The translations under genes were made by a program, and so were the position numbers. From assembly GCF_030684675.1 (NCBI RefSeq), contig NZ_JAUXXZ010000042.1, positions 1 through 64,000 on the forward strand: a DNA stretch of 64,000 bases, given 5' to 3'. Every line of letters starts with the position of its first letter. Positions within the stretch are counted from its first letter, which is position 1. Below are positions 7,903-17,154 of this stretch, in pieces. The DNA comes from Daejeonella sp. (GTDB taxonomy: Bacteria; Bacteroidota; Bacteroidia; Sphingobacteriales; Sphingobacteriaceae). The notes under the pieces were generated by a model. That model made no database searches and was not told the origin of the DNA. It saw only the letters and a program-made list of their open reading frames with translations.

Positions 7903-10050
7903 ATGAAGAAGTACTACTGGATCCTTCTAATTTTACCCCTGCTCTGTTCAATGATGGCTTCCGCCCAGGAAGTAGTCATTTTTAAGGGTGGTAACCTGGT
8001 TATTGGTAATCATGTATCTATTCTAGAAGACAAAACAAATAGCTTAAGCATAAAAGAAGTTGTCGATTCAGATGCTTTTGTACTCTCAGATGTTCCTATT
8101 CCTAACCTTCAGTTAAGCCGGTCTGATTTCTGGATCAGGTTCAGCATAAAAAATGAAAGCGATCAGGAGCAAATCTTACTTGCACTCGAATACCCGATGC
8201 TTAGTACCTGTGAGTTCTATTCAATGGCAGATAGAAGTGTCCAGAAATTAAGTTATGATGAGGCATTCTCCAAAAGGAAATATAAACACCAGAATTTCAT
8301 TTTCGATATTAATCTTGCCAAAGGAGCGACTTCTGTGTATTACTTACGGGTAAAAAGTTCAGAGCAGATGATCCTCCCACTGATTCTTGGATCAGCAAAA
8401 ACCATGGCTGAGAAATTGGTTACGAATGACCTGGCCTGGGGAATTTTCATTGGTCTGATTTTGGTCATGGTTGTCTATAATTTCTTTATCTGGCTTTCGG
8501 TTAGGGACTCCAGTTATTTTTATTATGTCTTTTACAGTTTATTTGTCGGGCTCACACAGGTAACCCTTAGCGGATACACCTATCGCTTCATTCTATCTGA
8601 TTCTCCCGGATTAAACCATCTCAGCATTATTCTGTTTGCCGGACTAGCCGGTGTGACGGGAAACCTATTTATGATGCACTTCCTGCAAACAAGGGAGAAT
8701 ACCCCTAAACTTCATAAAGCAACCTATGTTTCCATATTTATTTACAGCGCGGCAATAGTGTTACGCTTACTGGGCTATGATCAGGCAAGTTACAGGGCAA
8801 TTGATATTGCAGCGGTAACCACTGTATTGCTTACTTTCACTGTGACGATTTCACTATCATTAAAAGGGTATCGTCCGGCGATTTTATTCTTACTTGCTTT
8901 CAGTATATTTTTTACGGGTTTATTATTATTTGTACTTCGAAATATTGGAGTGATCCCATACAATGACTTTAGTAACTATACCAAAGAAGGTGGTATTGCA
9001 TTAAATGTGGTCGTATTGGCATTTGCTCTTGCCGACAAGATTAATACCTTTAAACGTGAAAAGGAAAGATCACAGGAAGAGACATTAGTGGCATTGAAGG
9101 AAAACGAACGGATCATCCGGGAGCAAAATGTAATCCTTGAAACCAAAGTAAATGAACGTACCCAGGAACTCAGTCAGGCGAATTCAGACCTTAGCCAGAC
9201 ACTCATTGATCTGAAAGAAGCAGAAGGACAATTGGTAGAAGCAGAAAAAATGGCATCACTTGGACAGTTAACAGCGGGTATTGCTCATGAAATAAATAAT
9301 CCTATTAACTTCGTTACATCCAACATAACACCTCTTAACCGGGATGTTGATACATTAATCGACTTTATTGAGGAAATGGAAAAAATAGGTTTATCTGATC
9401 TCTCGGTCGAAGAAAAGAAAAAACAAATTGAGGAGCAAAAAGAGGAACTTGATTATGATTATTTAAAACTGGAAATATCACAACTGCTTAAAGGGATACA
9501 CGAAGGAGCTTCCAGAACTTCTGAAATTGTAAAAGGATTGAGGGTTTTCTCCCGATTGGATGAGGACGACCTGAAGAAAGCCAATATAAATGATGGGCTT
9601 GACTCAACATTAATTGTGATAAATAACTTGTTGAGTAACAAAATTAAGCTGGAAAAAGTATACAGTGATATTCCAATGATTGAATGTTACCCGGGTAAAC
9701 TCAATCAGGTATTTCTGAATATTATTTCAAATGCGATTTATGCAATTGATAAGAAGTTTGGCGATGAACAGGGTGGTATTTTGAAGATAAGTACCAGCAA
9801 TAATGAGAAAAGCATATTCGTTAAAATAGAAGATAACGGTATTGGAATGGATGAGATCACAAAGAAAAAGATCTTTGAACCCTTTTTTACCACAAAAGAT
9901 GTAGGCGAAGGAACTGGTCTTGGAATGTCAATTGCTTACAATACAATCAAAAGACATCAGGGCGAAATACAGGTTAACAGTACTCCGGGCCTTGGAACAG
10001 AATTTATTCTGGAATTGCCAATAATTCTCGATCTTACAGCAGAAATTTAA
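7903..10050 (+). CDS. Sensor histidine kinase with 7TMR-DISM input
   Basis: A 715-residue protein; ATG 7903 begins a signal peptide ([20 protein letters not shown], then AQ), 40 bases after the previous stop. Residues about 25-175 form a periplasmic beta-rich 7TMR-DISM ligand domain; about 180-385 hold seven membrane helices; a coiled coil follows to about 450. The HisKA block has its phospho-accepting His462 in [13 protein letters not shown]. The ATPase domain shows N ([11 protein letters not shown]), [15 protein letters not shown] and GTGLGMS. It lacks a receiver of its own; the next gene supplies one. The TAA stop is directly followed by a GTG in the same frame, which starts the next kinase. 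The DISM input binds small molecules or sugars in known relatives. Confidence 0.9.
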   Translation: MKKYYWILLILPLLCSMMASAQEVVIFKGGNLVIGNHVSILEDKTNSLSIKEVVDSDAFVLSDVPIPNLQLSRSDFWIRFSIKNESDQEQILLALEYPMLSTCEFYSMADRSVQKLSYDEAFSKRKYKHQNFIFDINLAKGATSVYYLRVKSSEQMILPLILGSAKTMAEKLVTNDLAWGIFIGLILVMVVYNFFIWLSVRDSSYFYYVFYSLFVGLTQVTLSGYTYRFILSDSPGLNHLSIILFAGLAGVTGNLFMMHFLQTRENTPKLHKATYVSIFIYSAAIVLRLLGYDQASYRAIDIAAVTTVLLTFTVTISLSLKGYRPAILFLLAFSIFFTGLLLFVLRNIGVIPYNDFSNYTKEGGIALNVVVLAFALADKINTFKREKERSQEETLVALKENERIIREQNVILETKVNERTQELSQANSDLSQTLIDLKEAEGQLVEAEKMASLGQLTAGIAHEINNPINFVTSNITPLNRDVDTLIDFIEEMEKIGLSDLSVEEKKKQIEEQKEELDYDYLKLEISQLLKGIHEGASRTSEIVKGLRVFSRLDEDDLKKANINDGLDSTLIVINNLLSNKIKLEKVYSDIPMIECYPGKLNQVFLNIISNAIYAIDKKFGDEQGGILKISTSNNEKSIFVKIEDNGIGMDEITKKKIFEPFFTTKDVGEGTGLGMSIAYNTIKRHQGEIQVNSTPGLGTEFILELPIILDLTAEI

Positions 10051-11142
10051 GTGGAAAAACAGGAAAAAATAAAAATTCTTTATGTTGATGATGAGATTAA
10101 CAACCTAACTGGTTTTAAGGCATCATTCAGGATGAATTATAATATCATGATTGCCGTGAATGCGACTGATGCAATGCAGCATTTGAGTTCTCATCCGGAT
10201 ATCAGGGTTATCTTTTGCGATCAGCGAATGCCCGGAAAAACCGGGGTTCAGTTTTTTGAAGAGATCAGAAGCCGTTATCCTAAACCAATCAGGATATTGC
10301 TAACGGGCTATACCGATATCGATTCAGTAATCGACTCCATAAACCTCGGTAATGTCTTTAGATATGTAAAAAAACCCTGGGCAGATGATGATATTCTTGG
10401 TGCTATCAATGAAGCCAATAAATTTTATGTCTCAAATTCACTGCTCGCTGTAAAGAACGAAGAACTACAACGGGCTTATAATGAGCTTGATAAATTTTCA
10501 TACAGCGTGACTCATGATATGAGGGGGCCGCTATTGAGTGTTCTTGGTGCCATTGAAGCCGCTCAGCATATGGATGATATTACCGAGATCAGAAAAATGC
10601 TGATGATGATGAAGGATTCAGTCAGAAATCTGGATGACTTTATTCAAAGTATTCACGATTATTATAATTTGAATAGAGGAGATCTTGAAATTAAAGAGAT
10701 CGATTTCAATGAATTAGTTGATGAGCAAATTAAAATCTTCAATTTTACATACCTGATGAGTGACGTCACTTTCAACACGAAAATCATACAAAAAGAAACT
10801 TTCAGGGGTGATATTTTATCTGTTAAACTTATTCTGAATAATCTTTTGTCTAACGCTTTTAAATATCAGAAAAAAGATAATAAGAATAAAATCGTTGATC
10901 TGAATATACTGGTTGAAAATGGTTATGCCGTAATTGATGTTATCGATAATGGTGTAGGTATCGCCGAAAATTATCTTGGTGACATTTTCAATATGTTCTT
11001 TAGGGCAAGTACACAAGATGTTGGTTCGGGATTTGGATTATATAATGTAAAAGCTGCAGTAACTAAATTAAATGGAAAAATTACCGTAGATTCAGAAGTA
11101 AATAAGGGAACACATTTTAAGGTTCTGGTTCAAAATAAATGA
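10051..11142 (+). CDS. Receiver-histidine kinase hybrid (REC-HisKA-HATPase)
   Basis: A 363-residue soluble protein starting at GTG 10051, immediately after and in frame with the stop of the previous gene; no ATG is available before the receiver. The receiver (about 1-120) has DDEIN, phospho-Asp in FCDQRMPG, LLTGYTD and VKKPW. HisKA follows with His155 in SVTHDMRGPLLSV, then HATPase with NLLSNAFKYQKK, DNGVGIA and GSGFGLYNV. It is likely phosphorylated by the upstream kinase and then passes the signal on. The receiver resembles that encoded at 4,044. Termination-reinitiation is the likely coupling. Confidence 0.88.
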   Translation: MEKQEKIKILYVDDEINNLTGFKASFRMNYNIMIAVNATDAMQHLSSHPDIRVIFCDQRMPGKTGVQFFEEIRSRYPKPIRILLTGYTDIDSVIDSINLGNVFRYVKKPWADDDILGAINEANKFYVSNSLLAVKNEELQRAYNELDKFSYSVTHDMRGPLLSVLGAIEAAQHMDDITEIRKMLMMMKDSVRNLDDFIQSIHDYYNLNRGDLEIKEIDFNELVDEQIKIFNFTYLMSDVTFNTKIIQKETFRGDILSVKLILNNLLSNAFKYQKKDNKNKIVDLNILVENGYAVIDVIDNGVGIAENYLGDIFNMFFRASTQDVGSGFGLYNVKAAVTKLNGKITVDSEVNKGTHFKVLVQNK

Positions 11143-11143
11143 G

Positions 11144-11545
11144 ATGTCGGCTCAGATTCCAAACTTTATTATAATTGATGACAGTCGGCTGGACTGTTTT
11201 ATAGCCGAAAAGATCATACAGAATTCGGGAACGTACTCCAGTGTAAAATCTTACATGGAGGCAACAGAGGCTTATGAAGCAATAAAAAATGGGCTTATTG
11301 GAGATGATTCAATCATCACTATAATTATTCTGGATATTCAAATGCCTGTAATGAATGGTTTTCAATTTGTAGAGGTATTTGAACAGCTCCCTAAAGAGAT
11401 TCAGTCAAAATTTGCAATTTTCTTATTCAGCTCTTCAATCAATGAGAATGATAAGAACAGACTTGAAAATTATCCTTCTATCATTCGTTTTTACAGTAAG
11501 CCCATTTCTAAAGACACTGTTGCCCAAATGATTGAACAGGTCTGA
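11144..11545 (+). CDS. Single-domain response regulator
   Basis: A 133-residue CheY-like receiver: IIIDDSRLD at the N-terminus, phospho-Asp in ILDIQMPVMNG, Ser in FLFSSSI and Lys in YSKPIS. No output domain. Only one base separates it from the stop of the REC-kinase, so it is the last gene of that operon and the likely end point or shuttle of the phosphorelay. It is of the same type as the lone receiver at 34,692. Confidence 0.88.
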   Translation: MSAQIPNFIIIDDSRLDCFIAEKIIQNSGTYSSVKSYMEATEAYEAIKNGLIGDDSIITIIILDIQMPVMNGFQFVEVFEQLPKEIQSKFAIFLFSSSINENDKNRLENYPSIIRFYSKPISKDTVAQMIEQV

Positions 11546-11564
11546 TTTCTGTATTGATTCAAAA

Positions 11565-13226
11565 TTATTTTAAACCCAGTACACTCAGTCCCTGCTCAAA
11601 AATTACATCTACCGGTATTCCCTTTTTACTAAGCCGATCGAGATCTGATTGGAGATCATTCTGAACAAGCGCCATTTCCTTCTGAACCTTTTCAACAGCA
11701 GCCTTGTCGCCATTTCCCTGAAGTGTTAGTATTTCTCTGCTCAAATCATTCATCGCCAACTCAAATTTTTCATAATTTACTTTGTACCGGCCCTTTGCTG
11801 TTCTCTCAAATGCACCCTTTTTATTGAAGAAATTAAAACAAAGCATATTGGCTTTTCCATGTGCTTCACCGGCACCAAATCGAACCGAACGTAGGATACC
11901 GGCCATGAAGGTGGTATAATATTCTTTAATATCCCCTTCAAGTTCACCCTTCTTCAGCAAACTATTTACCATATAAAGTCCCAGAATATCAGCTTTTCCT
12001 TCTTCCAGCCATGAATACTGCTCCTGCAGTGCCTCCCTTACAAAGCCTTTGCCATTTATTGTAGATTTGATCCCCAGTCCGTGAGCAACCTCATGGAACA
12101 TTACATTGGCAAAAAAAGCATCAAAACTAAGGTGACTTTGCTGACTTTCATCAATTAGTTCAGCCGCTATAGGCAGCATGATCTTATCGAACTTCGCCCG
12201 CATCGCGTTCTTTAATTGTGAACGCCTGGTTCCCTTTTTCTGCTGGATCATTTCATCATTCGGAAGGTTAACAGCAATAGTCTTTCCACCTGAATTACCA
12301 TCACCGGCATAATATACCACATCAAATGCTGCAAGTTGTGAAGAGGTTCCCGGGGATTCCTTTTTATAGGCTGCATCAACAGGAAGTCCCCTTTGAAGTT
12401 CAGGCAACATGGCTACGTACTTTTCGAGACGTTTGCTCCACTCCTTGTCTTTTACCAGTACATAGCTCTCAAAAGCAGCACGGGCATTGAATAATCCATC
12501 TTCATAATTCTCTATCGGGCCAATGATGATATCAAGTCCGCTATTGGTCATATCCATCCAGGCAAAGTCACTAGGCATATAATTATCAGTAAGAAAAGCC
12601 TCTGCTCTTAAGGTCAGATATTTTTTTAGCTGAATCTCCTCTGTGATCTGAGCTGCCTGTAAAAGCAAATCAGCAGCCTTTTTAAGTTCATCCTTAAAAT
12701 AAACACTGTAGGGAATGGATATCAGTTTTCCTGACTCATTTCTACGTATCATGGAATACAAACCCTTTTTATCAGAAACATCTGATTTCTCTAACTCTTC
12801 ACGGGTCATATCGACAGGATAAAAGCCTGAACCTAATGGTTTATCCCCTATTCCATTTACAAAAGGCTTATTGTCATTCAAACGATCCCAGGGACCGTAG
12901 TTGATCTTAATAAATTCTCTGGTCTTCTCATCTTTCACAGCCAACATCAAACTATCCCGCTGCGGATAACTCTGCATCCAAAAAAGTTCATCCATTATCT
13001 CAGCTGCCCTGATTAGCAGTGGTAAAACTTTGCGTTCATTCTCGCTAAGTTTTTCAATATCTGTAGTGAGTCTCACCTTAGCATAAATCGGAAGCCTTTC
13101 TGCCACATAAGCCTTTAAACTGTCATTTTCCTTCGAAATCTGTTTATCTGAATTGTTTGAACAGGAAGAAATAAAGATTAATGCCATTGACCCCAAAATC
13201 AGGGTCTCTTTTAAATTAAATTTCAT
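11565..13226 (-). CDS. M49-like zinc peptidase lipoprotein (dipeptidyl-peptidase III-related)
   Basis: A 553-residue lipoprotein: the signal MKFNLKETLILGSMALIFIS ends in a lipobox cysteine (SSC). The zinc site is HEVAH at residues 378-382, followed by an EEGKAD motif about 35 residues on, the pair typical of family M49, where the second motif supplies the third ligand. Classical DPP III has HExxGH with one more residue; this protein has the shorter HExxH form. Family proteins cut short peptides or act on other small substrates. It faces the last gene of the signalling locus tail to tail with 19 bases between stops. Confidence 0.75.
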   Translation of the reverse strand: MKFNLKETLILGSMALIFISSCSNNSDKQISKENDSLKAYVAERLPIYAKVRLTTDIEKLSENERKVLPLLIRAAEIMDELFWMQSYPQRDSLMLAVKDEKTREFIKINYGPWDRLNDNKPFVNGIGDKPLGSGFYPVDMTREELEKSDVSDKKGLYSMIRRNESGKLISIPYSVYFKDELKKAADLLLQAAQITEEIQLKKYLTLRAEAFLTDNYMPSDFAWMDMTNSGLDIIIGPIENYEDGLFNARAAFESYVLVKDKEWSKRLEKYVAMLPELQRGLPVDAAYKKESPGTSSQLAAFDVVYYAGDGNSGGKTIAVNLPNDEMIQQKKGTRRSQLKNAMRAKFDKIMLPIAAELIDESQQSHLSFDAFFANVMFHEVAHGLGIKSTINGKGFVREALQEQYSWLEEGKADILGLYMVNSLLKKGELEGDIKEYYTTFMAGILRSVRFGAGEAHGKANMLCFNFFNKKGAFERTAKGRYKVNYEKFELAMNDLSREILTLQGNGDKAAVEKVQKEMALVQNDLQSDLDRLSKKGIPVDVIFEQGLSVLGLK

Positions 13227-13453
13227 TTTCGGATTAGTTTAAGGAAGAATAAATATAGTAAAAATATGGTGTGGGGTTCTAAAAGCTGAATTTCTGTGCC
13301 CTTGCATAAGTATTCTTCACTATTTGACGGTTAAACCGGCAGGTCCAGAGCATCAATTCAAGGATTAGTAATTGAATTTCAACTCAAGCTAATCAATTCC
13401 AATTATCTTACTTTCGGCTTACAATCGACTAATAATTAGAGAAATAAAGTGAT

Positions 13454-13510
13454 TAGATTTGCCGAAATATCGTACATATACATTATTACTTTCTTTATCC
13501 TATAAATTTG
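13454..13510 (+). promoter_or_regulatory. Two candidate -7 elements before the TonB receptor
   Basis: TAGATTTG (13454-13461) and TAAATTTG (13503-13510) both match the Bacteroidota -7 consensus TAnnTTTG. Neither has a good TTTG 19 bases upstream. The second lies only four bases before the ATG at 13515. The rest of the 288-base gap (13227-13514) holds no recognisable gene. Confidence 0.35.
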
Positions 13511-13514
13511 ATTG

Positions 13515-15845
13515 ATGCCCTTTTCGAAAAATGTGCTGCTGTTTGGTTTTCTGCTTTTCTTCTGTTCGTTCAGTGTAAATGCTCAGGATAACTATACTAT
13601 AAACGGGCTCGTGAAAGATTCCCTTTCAGGTGAAACCCTGATTGGAGTCACACTCAAATTTACCGCAACAAGCCAATCCGGCACCAGCACTAATGCCTAT
13701 GGTTTCTACTCCTATAAACTTATTCCGGGTGAATATACTCTGAGCGTTAGTTATATTGGCTACAGGTCCATAAACAGGAAGGTCAGCATCAATTCAGATC
13801 TCAGGCTCGACCTGAATATGGTCCCTGATAATATTCTGGAAGAGATTGTGATCAGTTCTGAAAAAAGGAATGACAATATTGTCAATGCTCAGATGGGTGT
13901 TGCTAAGATTAATCTAAGTGAAATCAGGAATGTTCCGGTTCTTTTCGGAGAGCGCGATGTTCTGAAAACCCTGCAACTGCTTCCGGGGATAAAATCGGCA
14001 GGTGAAGGAAACAGCGGATTTTATGTTCGTGGAGGTTCGACCGACCAGAATCTGATTCTGCTTGATGAGGCACCCGTTTACAATGCTTCGCACTTACTTG
14101 GCTTCTTTTCTACTTTCAACTCTGATGCAATTAAGGATGTTAGCGTTTTTAAAGGAGGGATGCCTGCGCAATATGGCGGAAGACTTTCTTCTGTACTCGA
14201 CATTAGAATGAATGATGGAAATAAGAAGGAGTTTACCGCCGAAGGAGGAATTGGACTTATATCATCCCGATTAAAAGTTGAAGGCCCGCTGATTAAAGAC
14301 AAAAGCTCTTTCATGATCAGTGGCCGCAGAACTTATGCCGATGCTTTTCTAGCTCTTTCAAAAGATAGTTCCATCAATAAAAATACTCTCTATTTCTATG
14401 ATCTCAATGCAAAGGTCAACTACCAGATAGACGATAAGAATACTCTTTATCTTTCGGGATATTTTGGCCGCGATGAACTGGGGCTGAGTGAAACTTTTGG
14501 CTTCGACTGGGGTAATGCGACTTCAACACTTCGATGGAATCATTTATTCAGCAATCGCTTATTTTCAAATACTTCCCTGATTTACAGCAATTATAATTAT
14601 GTGATCGAGAACTTTCTGGAGGAGAACAACTTCCGGGTGAATTCCTCCATCAGGGATATGAATTTAAAGCAGGACTTTCAGCTGGCTTTAAATAATAGCC
14701 ACAATATCCGTTTTGGACTCGATTTGATCCATCATACCATTGCACCAGGAAATATTACCGCAAGCGCCACATCAAGTGTAAACGAAGTAACCATTGAAAA
14801 ACGTAAGGGAAATGAAATAGCAGCCTATATTTCTGATGAATGGGAAGTCAACGATAAGTTTAATTTGGTTTATGGATTAAGAGCAAGCTCATTCTATCTT
14901 TTTGGGCCGGGTGTTTTTCCTACCTATGACAAGAATGGAATAACAACTTCATCCAAAGCCTATACTTCCGGTCAGCTGGTAAAGTCGTATTTTAATCTTG
15001 AACCCCGTATTTCTGCAAGCTACCAGTTGAATGAATTTTCATCATTAAAAAGTTCCTATACCCGCAATACTCAGAATCTGCATCTGATGTCGAATTCAAC
15101 AGCCAGTTCCCCAACTGATTTATACATCATGAGCAGTAATAATGTCAAACCTGAAATCGCTGATCAGATAGCCCTGGGATATTTCAGAAACTTCAATAAT
15201 GATAATTATGAATTTTCTACAGAGCTTTATTTCAAACAGATGCAGAATCAGATAGATTACAGAAGCGGTACTGATCTGAGGGGCAATACCAATGTTGAGT
15301 CTGAACTTCTTTTTGGTGGTGGAAGGGCCTTTGGTATAGAACTATTTCTTAAAAAACGATTTGGCAAATTAAATGGTTGGGTAGGATATACACTCTCAAA
15401 AACTGAGCGTAAGTTTAATGATATTGATCTGGGTAAATGGTTCAATGCCAAACAGGATCGCACCCATGACCTCTCTTTGGTTGGTATTTATAAAGCTACT
15501 GAAAGATGGACTTTTTCATCAACCTTTGTATTTAATACCGGGAATGCAGTTACTTTTCCGGCAGGTAAATATCAGCTAAACAATAAAACAGTTTATTATT
15601 ATCCTGAACGTAATTCTGACAGAATGCCTAACTATCATCGTCTGGATCTGTCGGCTACCCTCGAAGGTAAACCCGGCAGGAAATTACAGTCGAGCTGGTC
15701 ATTTGGCATTTATAATTTGTATAACCGAAAAAATGCTTACTCCATAGATTTCAGGGATGACCTGGATAATCCAACCAGAACTCAGGCTGTGCGTACAACA
15801 CTGTTCGGAATTATTCCTTCAATTACCTGGAATTTCAAATTTTAA
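13515..15845 (+). CDS. TonB-dependent outer membrane receptor with carboxypeptidase-like N-terminal domain
   Basis: A 776-residue protein starting at ATG 13515 (a TTG one codon earlier is not needed). It has a signal peptide ending in VNAQ, a CarboxypepD_reg-like domain (about 25-110: INGLVKDSLSGETLIGVTL, GEYTLSVSYIGYR), a plug domain (about 120-240: LKTLQLLPGIKS, GNSGFYVRGGSTDQNLILLD) and a barrel ending in ITWNFKF. It is shorter than SusC receptors and has no SusD partner. The DUF4249 lipoprotein gene begins three bases after its stop, the usual partner of this receptor type. The substrate is unknown. Confidence 0.9.
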   Translation: MPFSKNVLLFGFLLFFCSFSVNAQDNYTINGLVKDSLSGETLIGVTLKFTATSQSGTSTNAYGFYSYKLIPGEYTLSVSYIGYRSINRKVSINSDLRLDLNMVPDNILEEIVISSEKRNDNIVNAQMGVAKINLSEIRNVPVLFGERDVLKTLQLLPGIKSAGEGNSGFYVRGGSTDQNLILLDEAPVYNASHLLGFFSTFNSDAIKDVSVFKGGMPAQYGGRLSSVLDIRMNDGNKKEFTAEGGIGLISSRLKVEGPLIKDKSSFMISGRRTYADAFLALSKDSSINKNTLYFYDLNAKVNYQIDDKNTLYLSGYFGRDELGLSETFGFDWGNATSTLRWNHLFSNRLFSNTSLIYSNYNYVIENFLEENNFRVNSSIRDMNLKQDFQLALNNSHNIRFGLDLIHHTIAPGNITASATSSVNEVTIEKRKGNEIAAYISDEWEVNDKFNLVYGLRASSFYLFGPGVFPTYDKNGITTSSKAYTSGQLVKSYFNLEPRISASYQLNEFSSLKSSYTRNTQNLHLMSNSTASSPTDLYIMSSNNVKPEIADQIALGYFRNFNNDNYEFSTELYFKQMQNQIDYRSGTDLRGNTNVESELLFGGGRAFGIELFLKKRFGKLNGWVGYTLSKTERKFNDIDLGKWFNAKQDRTHDLSLVGIYKATERWTFSSTFVFNTGNAVTFPAGKYQLNNKTVYYYPERNSDRMPNYHRLDLSATLEGKPGRKLQSSWSFGIYNLYNRKNAYSIDFRDDLDNPTRTQAVRTTLFGIIPSITWNFKF

Positions 15846-15847
15846 TC

Positions 15848-16651
15848 ATGAAAAAGTATACTCAGAATTTAAGACTAATCTTTTGCCTGATTAATAGTAT
15901 AGTACTCCTTTCTTCTTGCGAAAAGGTGATCGATCTTGAGTTAAAAAATGCCGATCCTTTGATTGTTATTGAAGGAACCGTCAGTAATCAAAGTGAAAAC
16001 CATTTTGTAAGAATATCGAAAACAATTCCATTTCACCAATCAGCAAGCTTCAAAGGGGTAAAAGGGGCACAGGTTACATTAAAATCTTCTGCAGGCCTGT
16101 CAGTATCCTTTACGGAAGTAACCGAAGGGATTTACAGAAGCCCTCGTTTGAGAGGGACACCAGGTCTCACTTATACCCTGGATGTTCTTGTTGAAGGGAA
16201 AACTTATTCTGCAAAATCAACCATGCCCTCTCCGGTAATTCCGGATTCCATTGGATTCAAAACCCTTTCATTCTTTGGAAATTCAAATATCTATCCTACG
16301 GTTTATTATAATGATCCTCCAAAAATTCAAAACCAGTACCGCTACATTTTAAGGGTCAATGGGAAACTTCAGGGTGATCTTGTTTTTGAGGATCGCTTCA
16401 ATGACGGAAACACAGTTTCTGATGTTATCATCTATGATGGTGACGACGATATAAAATCGGGAGATATTGTGGATATAGAAATGCAATCTATTGACCGGAA
16501 CGTATTCAAATACTTCTTTGCCCTCAGCCAGATAGGCGGAAACGGCGGCCCCCCGGTGGCTCCGGCAAACCCGGAATCTAATTTCAGTAATAGAGCATTG
16601 GGTATTTTTAATGCCTGTACAAAATCGACTAAATCTGTTGTTCTAAAATAG
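15848..16651 (+). CDS. DUF4249 lipoprotein, partner of the TonB receptor
   Basis: A 267-residue lipoprotein with signal and lipobox (IVLLSSC at about 25). The mature N-terminus EKVIDLELKNADPLIVIEGTV is the DUF4249 hallmark, followed by a beta-sandwich-like region. The family is restricted largely to Bacteroidota and is usually encoded right after a TonB receptor, as here with a two-base gap. I infer a surface or periplasmic accessory role in uptake of the receptor's ligand. Confidence 0.88.
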   Translation: MKKYTQNLRLIFCLINSIVLLSSCEKVIDLELKNADPLIVIEGTVSNQSENHFVRISKTIPFHQSASFKGVKGAQVTLKSSAGLSVSFTEVTEGIYRSPRLRGTPGLTYTLDVLVEGKTYSAKSTMPSPVIPDSIGFKTLSFFGNSNIYPTVYYNDPPKIQNQYRYILRVNGKLQGDLVFEDRFNDGNTVSDVIIYDGDDDIKSGDIVDIEMQSIDRNVFKYFFALSQIGGNGGPPVAPANPESNFSNRALGIFNACTKSTKSVVLK

Positions 16652-16665
16652 GGATATCAATGATA

Positions 16666-16989
16666 TCACATTACTGTGATTATCACATTTGAGAGTCTAT
16701 CGTCAACAGGAATCTGACAGGCCAGTCGGATATCATCGATTCCTGGAGCCAACCTGAGCAGTGTTGTTGCCTCATTTCTCATAAATCCGGAAGCTTTTTC
16801 AAACCCTTCAATTCTAACGATACAAGTACCACATCTTCCCATTCCACCGCATTGCCCAAAATCATCTGTAAATAATCTGTCTTCTATAAGGCATTTCAAA
16901 TCCCTGTACTCACCGGCATAGGTTTGTATTTTATATTCCTCAGATGAATAGAATACAGTCAAACATATTTTATTAAAAGGCTGAGGCAT
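16666..16989 (-). CDS. [2Fe-2S] ferredoxin-like protein
   Basis: A 107-residue plant/adrenodoxin-type ferredoxin. Ligand cysteines are Cys47, Cys53 and Cys56 (C-X5-C-X2-C in QCGGMGRCGTC) and Cys91 (LACQIP). It is a cytoplasmic electron carrier. It is transcribed away from the truncated haemoglobin and Rrf2 genes, sharing a 165-base upstream region that holds a large palindrome, so it may belong to the same redox or nitric-oxide response. Confidence 0.85.
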   Translation of the reverse strand: MPQPFNKICLTVFYSSEEYKIQTYAGEYRDLKCLIEDRLFTDDFGQCGGMGRCGTCIVRIEGFEKASGFMRNEATTLLRLAPGIDDIRLACQIPVDDRLSNVIITVM

Positions 16990-17089
16990 TTATTTTATAA
17001 ATGGAGTTTTGTCCAAATTTTGCTGCTACTGATCGATTTCGTAATCAGGGTTTATGCTTATGTGAAGATTATCTCCGAAGGTAAATAAA

Positions 17090-17121
17090 TTTTATAAAAG
17101 ATGGTTTTATCTTTTATAAAA
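17090..17121. promoter_or_regulatory. 32-bp palindromic operator before the truncated haemoglobin gene
   Basis: TTTTATAAAAGAT (17090-17102) is repeated in perfect inversion as ATCTTTTATAAAA (17109-17121) with a 6-base spacer. It covers the -33 region of the promoter just downstream and lies in the divergent gap with the ferredoxin gene. The likely ligand is the Rrf2-type regulator encoded two genes on, or a CRP/FNR-type protein; this is inference. Confidence 0.7.
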
Positions 17122-17128
17122 AATGCCA

Positions 17129-17136
17129 TATATTTG
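17129..17136 (+). promoter_or_regulatory. Bacteroidota -7 promoter element for truncated haemoglobin/Rrf2
   Basis: TATATTTG fits TAnnTTTG exactly. Nineteen bases upstream, TTTA (17106-17109) is one base off the -33 TTTG, and it falls in the centre of the palindrome. Transcription would begin near 17143, just before the ATG at 17155, and after the in-frame ATG at 17101, which is therefore not the start. Confidence 0.65.
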
Positions 17137-17154
17137 TCTAATAATAAAGATATT

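Noticed and set aside
17101-17154. An upstream start for the truncated haemoglobin
   Set aside because: This ATG lies inside the palindrome and before the -7 element, so the mRNA would not contain it.
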